The notes beneath the pieces are model-generated. The model was given only the letters and a program-made list of their open reading frames with translations, ran no database searches and was not told where the DNA came from. Below, piece by piece: positions 52,597 to 62,778 of a stretch of 64,000 nt of DNA; position 1 is the stretch's first letter, and the number at the start of each line of letters is the position of its first letter. The position numbers were made by a program, and so were the translations under genes. Source of the DNA: Streptomyces sp. V3I8 (GTDB taxonomy: Bacteria; Actinomycetota; Actinomycetes; Streptomycetales; Streptomycetaceae); contig NZ_JAUSZL010000002.1 of assembly GCF_030817535.1 (NCBI RefSeq), forward strand, positions 2,976,001-3,040,000, read 5' to 3'.

Positions 52597-52917
52597 GGAG
52601 GGCACGTGTGCGAGCGTACCCGCCGTGTGCGACAAGGCATGGAACCGGCCGCTCGCGAGGGGTTCGGGACACCCGCGGGCCGCGGCGCCTGGGAGGGACC
52701 CTCAGCCCTCCCGGCACCGCAGCCCGGAGCAACATCGGCCACGGGGTGTGCGGTCCCGGTCGGCCGAAGGATGAGGATCCGGTGCAGTCAGGGCAGAGAG
52801 CACCGGGTCCTCGATCCGCCCTCCTGTGCGGGGAGGACGGAGGTTCGGTCACACAGATGGCTCGGTCGTACGGTCACTTGATCATTCAGTTGCATGGTCA
52901 AGCTTTGCTGACGATTC

Positions 52918-52929
52918 TGGACTAGACCA
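52918..52929. promoter_or_regulatory. DasR operator (dre) in the pdtaS-nagB gap
   Basis: TGGACTAGACCA is one base from the DasR core TGGTCTAGACCA. It lies in the 542-base divergent region between pdtaS and nagB, 209 bases before nagB. The remainder of this gap has no gene. Control of pdtaS by DasR is possible but unproven. Confidence 0.75.
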
Positions 52930-53086
52930 CTCCGCCTGTCCATGCGTCGCCGGATGTTTGTTGCCGTCTCTCCGCCCGGCAACCCACGCCCTACATCCAC
53001 CACGCAGCCTAACCCCGGGCGGTTCACCGGCGGGGCCGGATGCGCGGGGTGAGTTCCGCCGACGGGGGAGGCGCGTTCTGCTAGAT

Positions 53087-53098
53087 TGGTCTATACCA
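53087..53098 (+). promoter_or_regulatory. DasR operator (dre) of nagB
   Basis: TGGTCTATACCA matches the core dre except for one base and sits 41 bases before the nagB start, as in other Streptomyces where DasR represses nagB until glucosamine-6-phosphate releases it. Confidence 0.9.
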
Positions 53099-53138
53099 CA
53101 CGTGTAGGTGAGTTCCCCTTCAGAACGGCAGGCCCAGC

Positions 53139-53924
53139 GTGGAAGTTGTCATCGTTTCGGACGCCAAGGCGGGTGGCGAGCTCATTGCCGGAGCCATGGC
53201 GGAGCTGCTCCGGCACAAGCCCGACGCCCTGCTCGGCGTCGCCACCGGTTCGACCCCCCTGCCCATCTACGAGGCGCTGGCGGCGCGGGTGGCGTCGGGA
53301 GCCGTGGACGCCTCACGGGCGCGGGTCGCCCAGCTCGACGAGTACGTGGGGCTGCCGGCCGAGCATCCCGAGTCGTACCGGTCCGTGCTGCGGCGTGAGG
53401 TGCTGGAGCCGCTGGGGCTGGACCCGGCCGCGTTCATGGGGCCGGACGGGACCGCCGAGGACGTCCGGGCGGCGTGCGAGGCGTACGACAGGGCGCTCGC
53501 CGAGGCGGGCGGGGTCGATCTGCAACTGCTCGGCATCGGGACCGACGGGCACATCGGGTTCAACGAGCCGTGCTCCTCGCTGGCCTCCCGCACACGGATC
53601 AAGACGCTGACCGAGCAGACGCGGATCGACAACGCGCGGTTCTTCGAGGGCGACATCGAGCAGGTGCCGCACCACGTGATCACCCAGGGGATCGGGACGA
53701 TCCTGGAGGCCCGGCACCTGGTGCTGCTCGCCACCGGCGAGGGCAAGGCGGACGCCGTGGCGGCGACCGTCGAGGGACCGGTCGCCGCGGTGTGCCCGGC
53801 CTCCGCGCTGCAGCTGCATCCGCATGCCACGGTCGTGGTGGACGAGGCGGCCGCCTCCGAGCTGAAGCTGGCGGACTACTTCCGGCACACCTATGCCGAC
53901 AAGCCGGCCTGGCAGGGGATCTAG
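53139..53924 (+). CDS. nagB: Glucosamine-6-phosphate deaminase
   Basis: This 261-residue enzyme converts glucosamine-6-phosphate to fructose-6-phosphate and ammonia, ending N-acetylglucosamine breakdown. The active-site segments are VATGSTPLPIYEAL, the catalytic Asp in AQLDEYVGL and GIGTDGHIGFNEP with the ring-opening His. The GTG start at 53139 follows a dre operator, linking it to DasR control. Its substrate is also the DasR ligand, so the gene shapes the signal that controls it. A terminator follows 28 bases later. Confidence 0.96.
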   Translation: MEVVIVSDAKAGGELIAGAMAELLRHKPDALLGVATGSTPLPIYEALAARVASGAVDASRARVAQLDEYVGLPAEHPESYRSVLRREVLEPLGLDPAAFMGPDGTAEDVRAACEAYDRALAEAGGVDLQLLGIGTDGHIGFNEPCSSLASRTRIKTLTEQTRIDNARFFEGDIEQVPHHVITQGIGTILEARHLVLLATGEGKADAVAATVEGPVAAVCPASALQLHPHATVVVDEAAASELKLADYFRHTYADKPAWQGI

Positions 53925-53951
53925 CATCCAGCGGTTCCGGACGGTACGCGG

Positions 53952-53988
53952 AAGGCGCCGGGCTCCCCCCGTGGGAGTCCGGCGCCTT
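53952..53988 (+). terminator. Terminator after nagB
   Basis: A 16-bp stem (AAGGCGCCGGGCTCCC with GGGAGTCCGGCGCCTT, one G-T pair) surrounds a CCCGT loop. Confidence 0.85.
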
Positions 53989-54028
53989 GCGTCCGGCGCT
54001 GCTGCCGCCTGTGCGATGGCCGGGTGCG

Positions 54029-54140
54029 GGCCCGGTGGGGGCTGGTCGCGCAGTTCCCCGCGCCCCTGAAAGCACCGGTTGCCGCGGCCCTGGAACCCCG
54101 TTCCCGCGCCCCTGAAAGCGCCCGTTCCCCGCTCCCGCGA
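54029..54140. repeat. Cluster of dispersed GC-rich repeats
   Basis: The gap between nagB and the GH3 gene holds CGCAGTTCCCCGCGCCCC followed by two further partial units built on CGCGCCCCTGAAAGC and CCCGTTCCCCG. It is the same Streptomyces intergenic element as at 24786 and 29783, here in a tandem series. Confidence 0.55.
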
Positions 54141-54166
54141 AGCCGGTGTCCCGTGACCGCGGCAGG

Positions 54167-55675
54167 TCACGGAGCGGTGATGGCCTCCGCCGCCGCCAGG
54201 CCGCACACCCGTGCCGCTCCGTGCGTGGCGATGTGGAGCGCGCCCCGGGGCGGCGCCTGGGGCACCCCCATCTCGACCACGACCGTGTCCGGCCGGGCGG
54301 TGACCAGCGCGTGGAGGGCCTCGGCCATCCACGCGTGCCGGTGGACGTCGCGCACGACGGCGACCACCCGGCGCGATCCGGCGGCCGCGAGCACCTCGGC
54401 CCCGGCCCCCTCCCCCGAGAAGCTCCCGGTCTCCGTGCCGGGCAGCCTGCGGCGCAGCTCGGCGCCGACGCCCCAGGGGGTCTCGTCACCGACGGCGATG
54501 TTGGCGACGGGGGTGAGGGCCGCGACGTACGGCGCCTCGGTGACCGGCGTGTGGAGCGGGCCGCGGGTCACGGTCAGCGCACGCCGGGCCGCCACCAGGC
54601 CGATCTCGGGGCCGTCGGGGGCGGACGCCGGTGCCGGGGACCCGGCCGGTGCCGCGGCGCCGGCCGAGGCGGTCCAGGACGCCAGGGCCCGGACCCGGGC
54701 CGCCGCGTCCGCCAGCCGCTCCTCGGGGAGTTCGCCCGAGCGGACCGCCGTGACCAGCGCGTCCCGCAGTCGCAGGACCGTCGACTCGTCGGCCAGCCCG
54801 CCGCCCACGCAGATCGCGTCGGCGCCGGCGGCGATCGCGAGGACGCTGCCGCGTTCGATGCCGTAGGTGGCGGAGATGGCCTGCATCTCCATGCCGTCGG
54901 TGACGATCAGCCCGTCGAAGCCGAGTTCCTCGCGCAGCAGCCCGGTGAGGACGCGGCGGGAGAGGGTCGCGGGACGGTCCGGGTCGAGGGCCGGCACCAG
55001 GATGTGCGCGCTCATCACGGCCCGGGTGCCGGCCGCGATCGCCGCGCGGAAGGGGGCCAGCTCGCGGGAGTCCAGGACCGGCAGATCGGCGTCGATGCGC
55101 GGCAGCGCGTGGTGGGAGTCGACCGCCGTGTCGCCGTGGCCCGGGAAGTGCTTGGTGCAGGCGGCGACCCCGGCGGCCTGGAGCCCGCGGACGTACGCGG
55201 CGGTGTGCCGGGCGACCAGGTCGGTGTCGGCGCCGAAGGACCGTACGCCGATGACGGGGTTGGAGGGGTTGGAGTTGATGTCGGCGGACGGCGCCCAGTT
55301 GAGGTTCACGCCGCAGGCGGCGAGCCGGCGGCCCAGTTCGTGGGCGACGGCCTCGGTGAGCGCCACGTCGTCGACCGCGCCGAGCGCGTGGTTGCCGGGG
55401 AACGAGGATCCCGTACGCACCTCGAGGCGGGTGACGTCACCGCCTTCCTCGTCGATGGCGACCAGGACGTCGTCGCGTTCCGCGCGCAGCTGGGCGGTGA
55501 GGGCGGCGAGCTGGTCGGCCGAGGCGATGTTGCGGCCGAAGAGGCCGACGGAGGTGAGGCCCTCACCGAGCCGCCGCAGCAGCCAGGAGGGGGCGGCGGT
55601 CCCGGTGAAACCGGGCTGCAGGACGGCGAGGGCGTCACGCGTCAGCGTGTCCGTGCCGGAGGCGATGGTGGTCAT
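54167..55675 (-). CDS. dasD: Glycoside hydrolase family 3 beta-N-acetylglucosaminidase
   Basis: This 502-residue cytoplasmic enzyme has the NagZ-type motif KHFPGHGDTAVDSHHALP, where the Asp-His pair is the acid/base. The likely nucleophile Asp is in LIVTDGMEMQAI. A smaller C-terminal domain follows. It splits chitobiose into N-acetylglucosamine after uptake. The gene ends the dasABC transcript, nine bases after dasC, and no signal peptide is present. The name dasD is used for the gene in this position in S. coelicolor as I recall it. Confidence 0.9.
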   Translation of the reverse strand: MTTIASGTDTLTRDALAVLQPGFTGTAAPSWLLRRLGEGLTSVGLFGRNIASADQLAALTAQLRAERDDVLVAIDEEGGDVTRLEVRTGSSFPGNHALGAVDDVALTEAVAHELGRRLAACGVNLNWAPSADINSNPSNPVIGVRSFGADTDLVARHTAAYVRGLQAAGVAACTKHFPGHGDTAVDSHHALPRIDADLPVLDSRELAPFRAAIAAGTRAVMSAHILVPALDPDRPATLSRRVLTGLLREELGFDGLIVTDGMEMQAISATYGIERGSVLAIAAGADAICVGGGLADESTVLRLRDALVTAVRSGELPEERLADAAARVRALASWTASAGAAAPAGSPAPASAPDGPEIGLVAARRALTVTRGPLHTPVTEAPYVAALTPVANIAVGDETPWGVGAELRRRLPGTETGSFSGEGAGAEVLAAAGSRRVVAVVRDVHRHAWMAEALHALVTARPDTVVVEMGVPQAPPRGALHIATHGAARVCGLAAAEAITAP

Positions 55676-55684
55676 CGGGTGGCG

Positions 55685-56515
55685 TTATCCCTTCACGGCG
55701 CCGGCGGTCAGTCCACTGACGGCCTTGCGCTGGAGGAAGACGAAGAGGACCAGGATCGGGATGGCGAAGAGCGAGGCGGCGGCCATGGTGGCCCCCCAGT
55801 CGTCGCCGAACGTCGATTCGAAGCTGGAGAGCCACAGCGGCAGCGTCTGCTTCTCGGCGTCCTTGTTGAGGATCAGGACCAGCGGGAACTCGTTCCACGC
55901 CGTGATGAAGCCGAAGAGCGAGGTCGCCATGAGGCCCGGGGCGAGCAGCGGGAAGATGACCTTCACGAAGGCCTGCCCGCGGGTGCAGCCGTCCACCATG
56001 GCCGACTCCTCCAGCTCCTTCGGCACGGCGGCGACGTATCCGCGCAGCGTCAGGATCGTGAAGGGCAGCACCATGACCATGTAGAAGACGGTGAGCGGGA
56101 CGAGGCTGTTGAGGAGGTCGGCGTCGCGCACGATGATGTAGATCGCGATGACCATGACCTCCCAGGGGGCCATCTGCGCGATCATGAAGGTCAGCAGGAA
56201 GCCGCGGCGGCCCTTGAACCGCATGCGGGCCAGTGCGAAGGACGCGAGCAGCGCGATGACGAGGGAGAAGACCACCGCGAGGACGGTCACCGTCAGCGAG
56301 TTGCCGACCAGGGTCCAGAAGTTGTCGGCGTCGAGCGCCTTGCCGAAGTGGTCGAAGGTGATGTCGGTCGGGACGAAGACCGGGTCGTCCGCGATGATGT
56401 CGCCGGTGGGCTTCAGCGAGGTCGCGAACATCCAGTAGACGGGGAACGCGAAGACGACGAAGAGGACGAGGGCCGTCGCGTTGGGCCACAGCCGGGCCAT
56501 CGGGGAGCGCTTCAC
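55685..56515 (-). CDS. dasC: Chitobiose ABC transporter permease DasC
   Basis: This is a 276-residue MalG-like membrane protein with six helices. The EAA loop reads EESAMVDGCTRGQAFVKVIF. GTG 56515 overlaps the dasB stop (GTGA). With DasA and DasB it imports N,N'-diacetylchitobiose; the ATPase (MsiK in S. coelicolor) is encoded elsewhere. Confidence 0.93.
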   Translation of the reverse strand: MKRSPMARLWPNATALVLFVVFAFPVYWMFATSLKPTGDIIADDPVFVPTDITFDHFGKALDADNFWTLVGNSLTVTVLAVVFSLVIALLASFALARMRFKGRRGFLLTFMIAQMAPWEVMVIAIYIIVRDADLLNSLVPLTVFYMVMVLPFTILTLRGYVAAVPKELEESAMVDGCTRGQAFVKVIFPLLAPGLMATSLFGFITAWNEFPLVLILNKDAEKQTLPLWLSSFESTFGDDWGATMAAASLFAIPILVLFVFLQRKAVSGLTAGAVKG

Positions 56516-57528
56516 AGCTCGTCCTCCTCTTGCTTGAGAACGGTACGCAGGTAGTAGGCGGTCAGGGCGAGCAGGATGAGGATCGTCAGGAACGAGATCG
56601 CCGCGCCCATGCCGTAGTGCTGGTTGCCGGGGCCCTCGACGAACGCGTAGATCGGCAGGGTCTCGGTGAGCCGGTCGGGCCCGCCCTTGTTCATGGCGAA
56701 GATCTGCGGGAACGCCTTGAAGACCCAGATGACCTCGAGGAAGGTCGTCGCCCACAGGAACGGCCGCAGGAACGGGAAGGTCACGTGCGTGAAGCCCTTC
56801 CACACCCCGGCGCCGTCGATGGAGGCGGCCTCGTACAGCTCCTTGGGGATGGTGGTCGTGGCGGCGTACAGGTTGATCGCCACGAACGGGATCGACTGCC
56901 AGACGATCAGCAGCGTGATCACCGAGAAGGTGGAGAGCTGGGTGCCGAACCAGTTGTAGTCGGCCATCGACGTCCAGCCGGCCTTGGCGAGCAGCCAGTT
57001 GACGACGCCGAAGCGCTGGGCGAACAGCCACTGGTAGACCGTGGTCGCGGCGATCACCGGCATGGCCCAGGCCAGCACCAGACCGAGCAGCAGCACCAGC
57101 CGCATGCGCTTGCCGAGCCGGGCGAGGAGCAGGCCGACGAGGGTGCCGAGCACCATGATCAGGACGACGTTCACCGCGGTGAACAGGACCGTGCGCTGGA
57201 CGACCTTCCAGAAGTCCGCGCTGTTCAGGACGTCCGTGTAGTTGTCGATCCCCCGCCACTCGGTGAGGTGGAGGATCAGCTGGCGCGGGTTGAGGTTCTG
57301 GAACGACAGCATGCCGTTCTTGATGAGCGGCCAGCCGAGCAGGATCACCGTGGCGAGCAGGGCGGGCATCAGGAGCAGATACGGGGCGTACGCGCCGCTG
57401 CCTCTCCTGGCCGGGCCCGTGCCTGTGTCGTCGGCGGGCGGGGGTACGTCGGTCTTACGGACACCGGGCGCCGCGGCCGTGCCTGTGCCTGTGTCCGTGC
57501 GTTCGGTCTGCACTGACATGCTCGCCAT
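56512..57528 (-). CDS. dasB: Chitobiose ABC transporter permease DasB
   Basis: This is a 338-residue MalF-like permease with six helices in the last 290 residues. The N-terminal 45 residues are a Thr/Gly/Pro-rich cytoplasmic tail (TGTGTAAAPG). The EAA loop is YEAASIDGAGVWKGFTHVTF. ATG 57528 or the nearer ATG 57519 may be the start. It follows dasA by 78 bases and is translationally coupled to dasC. Confidence 0.93.
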   Translation of the reverse strand: MASMSVQTERTDTGTGTAAAPGVRKTDVPPPADDTGTGPARRGSGAYAPYLLLMPALLATVILLGWPLIKNGMLSFQNLNPRQLILHLTEWRGIDNYTDVLNSADFWKVVQRTVLFTAVNVVLIMVLGTLVGLLLARLGKRMRLVLLLGLVLAWAMPVIAATTVYQWLFAQRFGVVNWLLAKAGWTSMADYNWFGTQLSTFSVITLLIVWQSIPFVAINLYAATTTIPKELYEAASIDGAGVWKGFTHVTFPFLRPFLWATTFLEVIWVFKAFPQIFAMNKGGPDRLTETLPIYAFVEGPGNQHYGMGAAISFLTILILLALTAYYLRTVLKQEEDEL

Positions 57529-57606
57529 CTCTTCCAGCGTCGAAAGTCGCAGTCGGATGCACCGGCGTGCCGGGGACGGACGGGCCCGTCCCCGGCACGG
57601 CGGGGA

Positions 57607-58884
57607 TCAGCTGCTCTGCGCGAGCCGCTTGTTGATCTCCGCCTCGACCTGCTTGGCGGCGGCGGCGGGCGACTTCCCCTTCAGGACCGCGGTCATGTAC
57701 GACTTGATCGGGTTGGGGTCGTTCTCCACGGCCGCCCACTCGGGGATCAGCGGGGTGGTGCCACCGCCGGACGCGGCCGGGGCGGCGGCCTCGGCGGCGC
57801 CGTTGCCCACGAGGTTGACCTGCAGCGCCTCCTTGTTGGGGATGACGCCGTTCTCCTTGGCGAGCGCGCCCTCGAACTTGTCGGAGAGGGCGATCTTCAG
57901 GAACTCCTTGGCCAGCTCCTGCTTCTTGCTGCCCGCGGCGACCGCGAAGTTGGAGCCGCCGAGGAAGACGCCCTCGGGCTCGGACGCCGTCTCACCGGGG
58001 ATGGTGAAGTAGCCGATGTCCTTCTCGATCTTCTTGTTGGCGGCGATGGCCGTGCCGGCCTCCCAGCCCATGCCGATGAAGGCGCCGACGTCGCCCTTGG
58101 CGAAGACCTCGGCCTGCTGCGGGGTCGCCTCGTCCTTGTCCTTGGGGGCCTTGGAGTAGGACTGGTACTGCTTGTAGAGCTCCATGGCCTTGCCGACCTT
58201 CGGGTCCGCGAGGTTGGAGACGTACTTGTCGCCTTCCTTCTTCACCAGGTCGGCGCTCTGGCCGATGGTCAGGCCGTCGAAGAAGTACCAGTTCTGGCCG
58301 GGCAGGTAGAGGGGCTCGGCGTCGGTCTTCTTGTCGATGGCCTTCAGGGCGTCGAAGAACTCGGCGCGCGTCTTCGGGGTGTCCGTGAGGCCGGCGTCGG
58401 CCCAGACCTTCTTGTTGTAGATGACGACGCGGTTGGCGAAGTACCAGGGGGCGGCGTACTGCTTGCCGTCGAAGACCGAGGACTCGTTGAGGGCCTTGGT
58501 CCAGTCGGCGCCGATCTCCTCCTTGAGATCGCCCAGGTCGGCGAGACCGCCGGTGGCCGCGTAGGCGGGGGTCTGGGTGTTGCCGACCTCGAGGACGTCC
58601 GGCGGGTTCTCCTCGGAGAGCGAGGTGGTGATCTTCTGCTGGATGCCGTTCCACTGCTGGGTCTCGAACTTCAGCTTGGCCTTCGTCTTCTTCTCGAAGG
58701 CGGCCGTGACATCCTTGGTCCAGCCGTCCGGCGTGGAGCCGTCCATGGCCCAGACGGTCAGGGTCTGGCCCTTGTAACCGTCGGCGCCCGCCTTGCCGCC
58801 GTCGTCACCGTCGTCGCCGCCACAGGCAGCGACCGACATCAACATGCCCGCGACACCGACGGCCGCGATGAGCTTGCGATTCAC
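57607..58884 (-). CDS. dasA: Chitobiose-binding lipoprotein DasA
   Basis: This is a 425-residue family 1 sugar-binding protein. The signal peptide ends in the lipobox VAAC near residue 21, followed by a Gly/Asp linker. The mature part includes LTVWAMDGSTPDGW and a sugar-binding pattern typical of oligosaccharide receptors. GTG 58884 has GAGGAGG upstream. It is the first gene of dasABC-dasD, controlled from the dre sites at 58975-59178. In S. coelicolor it binds chitobiose and is needed for normal development. Confidence 0.95.
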   Translation of the reverse strand: MNRKLIAAVGVAGMLMSVAACGGDDGDDGGKAGADGYKGQTLTVWAMDGSTPDGWTKDVTAAFEKKTKAKLKFETQQWNGIQQKITTSLSEENPPDVLEVGNTQTPAYAATGGLADLGDLKEEIGADWTKALNESSVFDGKQYAAPWYFANRVVIYNKKVWADAGLTDTPKTRAEFFDALKAIDKKTDAEPLYLPGQNWYFFDGLTIGQSADLVKKEGDKYVSNLADPKVGKAMELYKQYQSYSKAPKDKDEATPQQAEVFAKGDVGAFIGMGWEAGTAIAANKKIEKDIGYFTIPGETASEPEGVFLGGSNFAVAAGSKKQELAKEFLKIALSDKFEGALAKENGVIPNKEALQVNLVGNGAAEAAAPAASGGGTTPLIPEWAAVENDPNPIKSYMTAVLKGKSPAAAAKQVEAEINKRLAQSS

Positions 58885-58974
58885 GTCATCCTCCTCAGGG
58901 ATGCCAGCAACCCCCCTGCCCACCGCGTGACTTACGACGAGTACTGCTCCGTGGGGCTGGGACCTGGTCCTCAA

Positions 58975-58986
58975 TGGTTTAGACCA
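58975..58986. promoter_or_regulatory. DasR operator (dre) 1 of dasA
   Basis: TGGTTTAGACCA differs from the dre core at one base. It lies 91 bases upstream of dasA in the 430-base divergent region with dasR. Confidence 0.88.
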
Positions 58987-58998
58987 GTACGGGGAGCT

Positions 58999-59010
58999 TG
59001 GACTAGACCT
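58999..59010. promoter_or_regulatory. DasR operator (dre) 2 of dasA
   Basis: TGGACTAGACCT, 24 bp centre-to-centre from the first site, is a weaker dre. The near-helical spacing of the two suggests cooperative binding. Confidence 0.75.
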
Positions 59011-59059
59011 AGAGGGGTGTCAAGGGCGATGAGGCCGCTCCCGACCGTCCGTTACGTGA

Positions 59060-60079
<1,020 letters not shown>

Positions 60080-60145
60080 GGGTGGCCGGGGCGGGGTGGC
60101 CGGGATGGTGTGGCCGGGGTGCGTCGTCGGGTGCGGCGCCGTCGT

Positions 60146-60165
60146 GGCCGGTCGTGCAGTTCCCC
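60146..60165. repeat. Partial copy of the GC-rich intergenic repeat
   Basis: GGCCGGTCGTGCAGTTCCCC, in the 216-base gap between dasR and cstA, is a diverged copy of the element at 54029. The rest of the gap holds A6 and a T/C-rich stretch and no gene. Confidence 0.35.
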
Positions 60166-60295
60166 TCACACCAAAAAAGCGGCACCCTCCCGCAACCTCC
60201 TTGTGTGACCGACCAGTTGAGGTTGCAGGTGGTGTAGCGCCGGGTGGGATCCTGGTCTACCGTCCTCCCGTCACCCATGGACGGGAGGACGACCT

Positions 60296-62449
60296 GTGCG
60301 CATCGACAGCCCCCGCAAGGCAAGTCCCCGCAGCATCGTCATCTGGACGCTCGTCGCACTGGTGGGCGCGGCCGGCTGGTCCGTGCTCGCGCTCTCGCGG
60401 GGCGAGGAGGTCTCGGCCGCCTGGATGGTGGCGGCCGCCCTCGGCTCGTACGCCATCGCCTACCGTTTCTACGCGAAGTTCATCGCCCACAAGGTCCTGA
60501 AGGTCGACGGCACCCGGGCCACCCCGGCCGAACGCCTCAACAACGGCATCGACTTCCACCCCACCGACCGGCGCGTGCTGCTCGGCCACCACTTCGCGGC
60601 GATCGCGGGCGCGGGGCCGCTGGTGGGGCCCGTACTGGCCGCGCAGATGGGATACCTGCCCGGCACCGTCTGGATCATCGTCGGCGTGATCTTCGCCGGC
60701 GCCGTCCAGGACATGGTCGTCCTGTTCTTCTCCACCCGCCGCGACGGCCGCTCGCTGGGGCAGATGGCGCGCGAGGAGATCGGCCCGTTCGGCGGCGCGG
60801 CCGCCCTGGTCGCCGCCTTCGCCATCATGATCATCCTGCTCGGGGTGCTCGCGCTGGTCGTCGTCAACGCGCTCGCCCAGTCGCCGTGGGGCACCTTCTC
60901 CATCGCGATGACGGTCCCGATCGCCCTGCTGATGGGCCTCTACCTGCGGGTCCTGCGGCCCGGCCGGGTCACCGAGGTCTCGCTGATCGGCGTGGCGCTG
61001 CTGCTGTTCGCGCTGGTGGCCGGCCGCTGGGTCGCCGAGTCGTCCTGGGCCGGCACGTTCACGCTGGCGCCCTCGACGCTGGTCGTCTGGCTGGTGGCGT
61101 ACGGCTTCATCGCGTCGATCCTGCCGGTGTGGATGCTGCTGGCGCCGCGCGACTACCTCTCCACCTTCATGAAGATCGGCACGATCGGGCTGCTCGCGCT
61201 CGGGGTCGTCGTCTCGCTGCCGACCCTGCGGATGGACCCGGTGACCGACTTCGCCTCGCAGGGCGACGGACCGGTCTTCGCGGGCTCGCTCTTCCCGTTC
61301 GTCTTCATCACCATCGCCTGCGGGGCGCTCTCCGGCTTCCACTCCCTGATCGCCTCCGGCACGACGCCGAAGATGATCCAGAAGGAGACGCAGATCCGGC
61401 TGATCGGTTACGGCTCCATGCTCATGGAGTCGTCCGTGGCGATCATGGCTCTGGTCGCGGCGTCCGTCATCGACCCGGGCCTGTACTTCGCGATGAACGC
61501 GCCCGCCGGGGTCATCGGGGACACGGTCCAGAGCGCCTCCCAGGTGGTGGGCGGCTGGGGTTACCAGATCTCCCCCGAGGACCTGGCCGCCGCGGCGAAG
61601 AACGTCGAGGAGTCCTCCCTGCTGTCGCGGACCGGCGGTGCGCCCACGCTCGCGGTCGGCGTCTCGGAGATCTTCTCCGAGGTCACCGGGGGCGGCCTGC
61701 GCGCGTTCTGGTACCACTTCGCCATCATGTTCGAGGCGCTGTTCATCCTGACCGCGCTCGACGCGGGCACCCGGGTGGGCCGCTTCATGCTCCAGGACAC
61801 CCTGGGCAACCTCTACAAACCCTTCAGGGACGTGAGCTGGAAGCCCGGCCTGGTCATCACGAGCGGCATCGTCTGCGGTCTGTGGGGCTACTTCCTGTGG
61901 GTCGGCGTCCATGAACCGCTCGGCGGGATCAACCAGCTGTTCCCGATCTTCGGCATCTCCAACCAGCTCCTCGCCGCGGTCGCCCTCGCCGTCTGCACGA
62001 CCCTGCTGGTGAAGTCCGGCCGCCTCAAGTGGGCCTGGATCACCGGGATCCCGCTCGTCTGGGACGCCACGGTCACCCTGACCGCGAGCTGGCAGAAGGT
62101 GTTCTCCGGCGACCCGCGCGTCGGCTTCTTCGAGCAACGCTCGGTCTACCAGGACGGCATCGACCGGGGCGAACTCGTCGCACCCGCGAAGAGCATGGAC
62201 GACATGCACACCATCGTCACGAACTCCACGGTCGACGGTGTCCTGACGGCGGTCCTCGCCCTGCTCGTCGTCGTCGTGATCGCGGACGCGGCGCGGGTGT
62301 GCGTCCGGCACGTACGCCGTCCCGCGCTCTCCTCGCTCAGCGAGGCACCGTACGTCGCGTCGCAGATCGTCGCCCCGGCCGGGCTGATCCCGACCGGGCG
62401 GGAGAAGGAGGAGGCACGCGATGCGGTCGGCGCTGAACCGCGCGGCTAG
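60296..62449 (+). CDS. cstA: CstA family carbon-starvation peptide/pyruvate transporter
   Basis: This is a 717-residue membrane protein with about 16 hydrophobic helices. The family region HHFAAIAGAGPLVGPVLAAQ is present near residues 98-117, as is SGFHSLIASGTTPKM further on. CstA-type transporters import pyruvate or peptides during carbon limitation. GTG 60296 has GGGAGGA upstream. The C-terminus overlaps the start of a YbdD-like gene by 29 bases, the usual cstA-ybdD coupling. No dre site is seen here. Confidence 0.95.
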   Translation: MRIDSPRKASPRSIVIWTLVALVGAAGWSVLALSRGEEVSAAWMVAAALGSYAIAYRFYAKFIAHKVLKVDGTRATPAERLNNGIDFHPTDRRVLLGHHFAAIAGAGPLVGPVLAAQMGYLPGTVWIIVGVIFAGAVQDMVVLFFSTRRDGRSLGQMAREEIGPFGGAAALVAAFAIMIILLGVLALVVVNALAQSPWGTFSIAMTVPIALLMGLYLRVLRPGRVTEVSLIGVALLLFALVAGRWVAESSWAGTFTLAPSTLVVWLVAYGFIASILPVWMLLAPRDYLSTFMKIGTIGLLALGVVVSLPTLRMDPVTDFASQGDGPVFAGSLFPFVFITIACGALSGFHSLIASGTTPKMIQKETQIRLIGYGSMLMESSVAIMALVAASVIDPGLYFAMNAPAGVIGDTVQSASQVVGGWGYQISPEDLAAAAKNVEESSLLSRTGGAPTLAVGVSEIFSEVTGGGLRAFWYHFAIMFEALFILTALDAGTRVGRFMLQDTLGNLYKPFRDVSWKPGLVITSGIVCGLWGYFLWVGVHEPLGGINQLFPIFGISNQLLAAVALAVCTTLLVKSGRLKWAWITGIPLVWDATVTLTASWQKVFSGDPRVGFFEQRSVYQDGIDRGELVAPAKSMDDMHTIVTNSTVDGVLTAVLALLVVVVIADAARVCVRHVRRPALSSLSEAPYVASQIVAPAGLIPTGREKEEARDAVGAEPRG

Positions 62450-62630
62450 GGCGGCCAGGGGCCTGCGCTGGTATGTACGGGAACTCACCGACGAGTCCGG
62501 GTACGACCGTTACGTGGCGCATCTGCGGGCACACCGGCCCGGCGCGGACGTGCCCTCGCGGCGGGAGTTCGAGCGGATGCGCACGGACCGACAGGAGGCG
62601 GACCCCCGGCAGGGCTTCCGCTGCTGCTGA
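62421..62630 (+). CDS. YbdD/YjiX family small protein
   Basis: This 69-residue protein carries the family core GLRWYVRELTDESGYDRYVAH and ends in CC. Such proteins accompany CstA-type transporters and are required for their activity in E. coli relatives. The start overlaps the cstA 3' end in another frame, with GGAGGAG upstream. Confidence 0.9.
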   Translation: MRSALNRAARAARGLRWYVRELTDESGYDRYVAHLRAHRPGADVPSRREFERMRTDRQEADPRQGFRCC

Positions 62631-62778
62631 CGCCGCCGGCGCCGTCGTTCCCCCGGGTGGCGCCGGCGCCACACGGCACGGCACATCCGTTATACGGACG
62701 GGGGTTCCATAAAGCGGAACCGTCCCTTAGATTTCCTGCGCGTTGCACAGGTGATCAGTGAGGGGACGGAGCCGCCGT

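Noticed and set aside
54146..56554. Plus-strand 802-codon frame opposite dasD and dasC
   Set aside because: It has Glu/Asp/Arg-rich shadow composition and the opposite strand encodes intact GH3 and permease genes.
60251..60262. CTGGTCTACCG as a sixth DasR site before cstA
   Set aside because: Only half of the dre dyad is present; the second half does not match.
60257..62488. Minus-strand 743-codon frame opposite cstA
   Set aside because: It is shadow coding; cstA has clear transmembrane segments and a good ribosome site.
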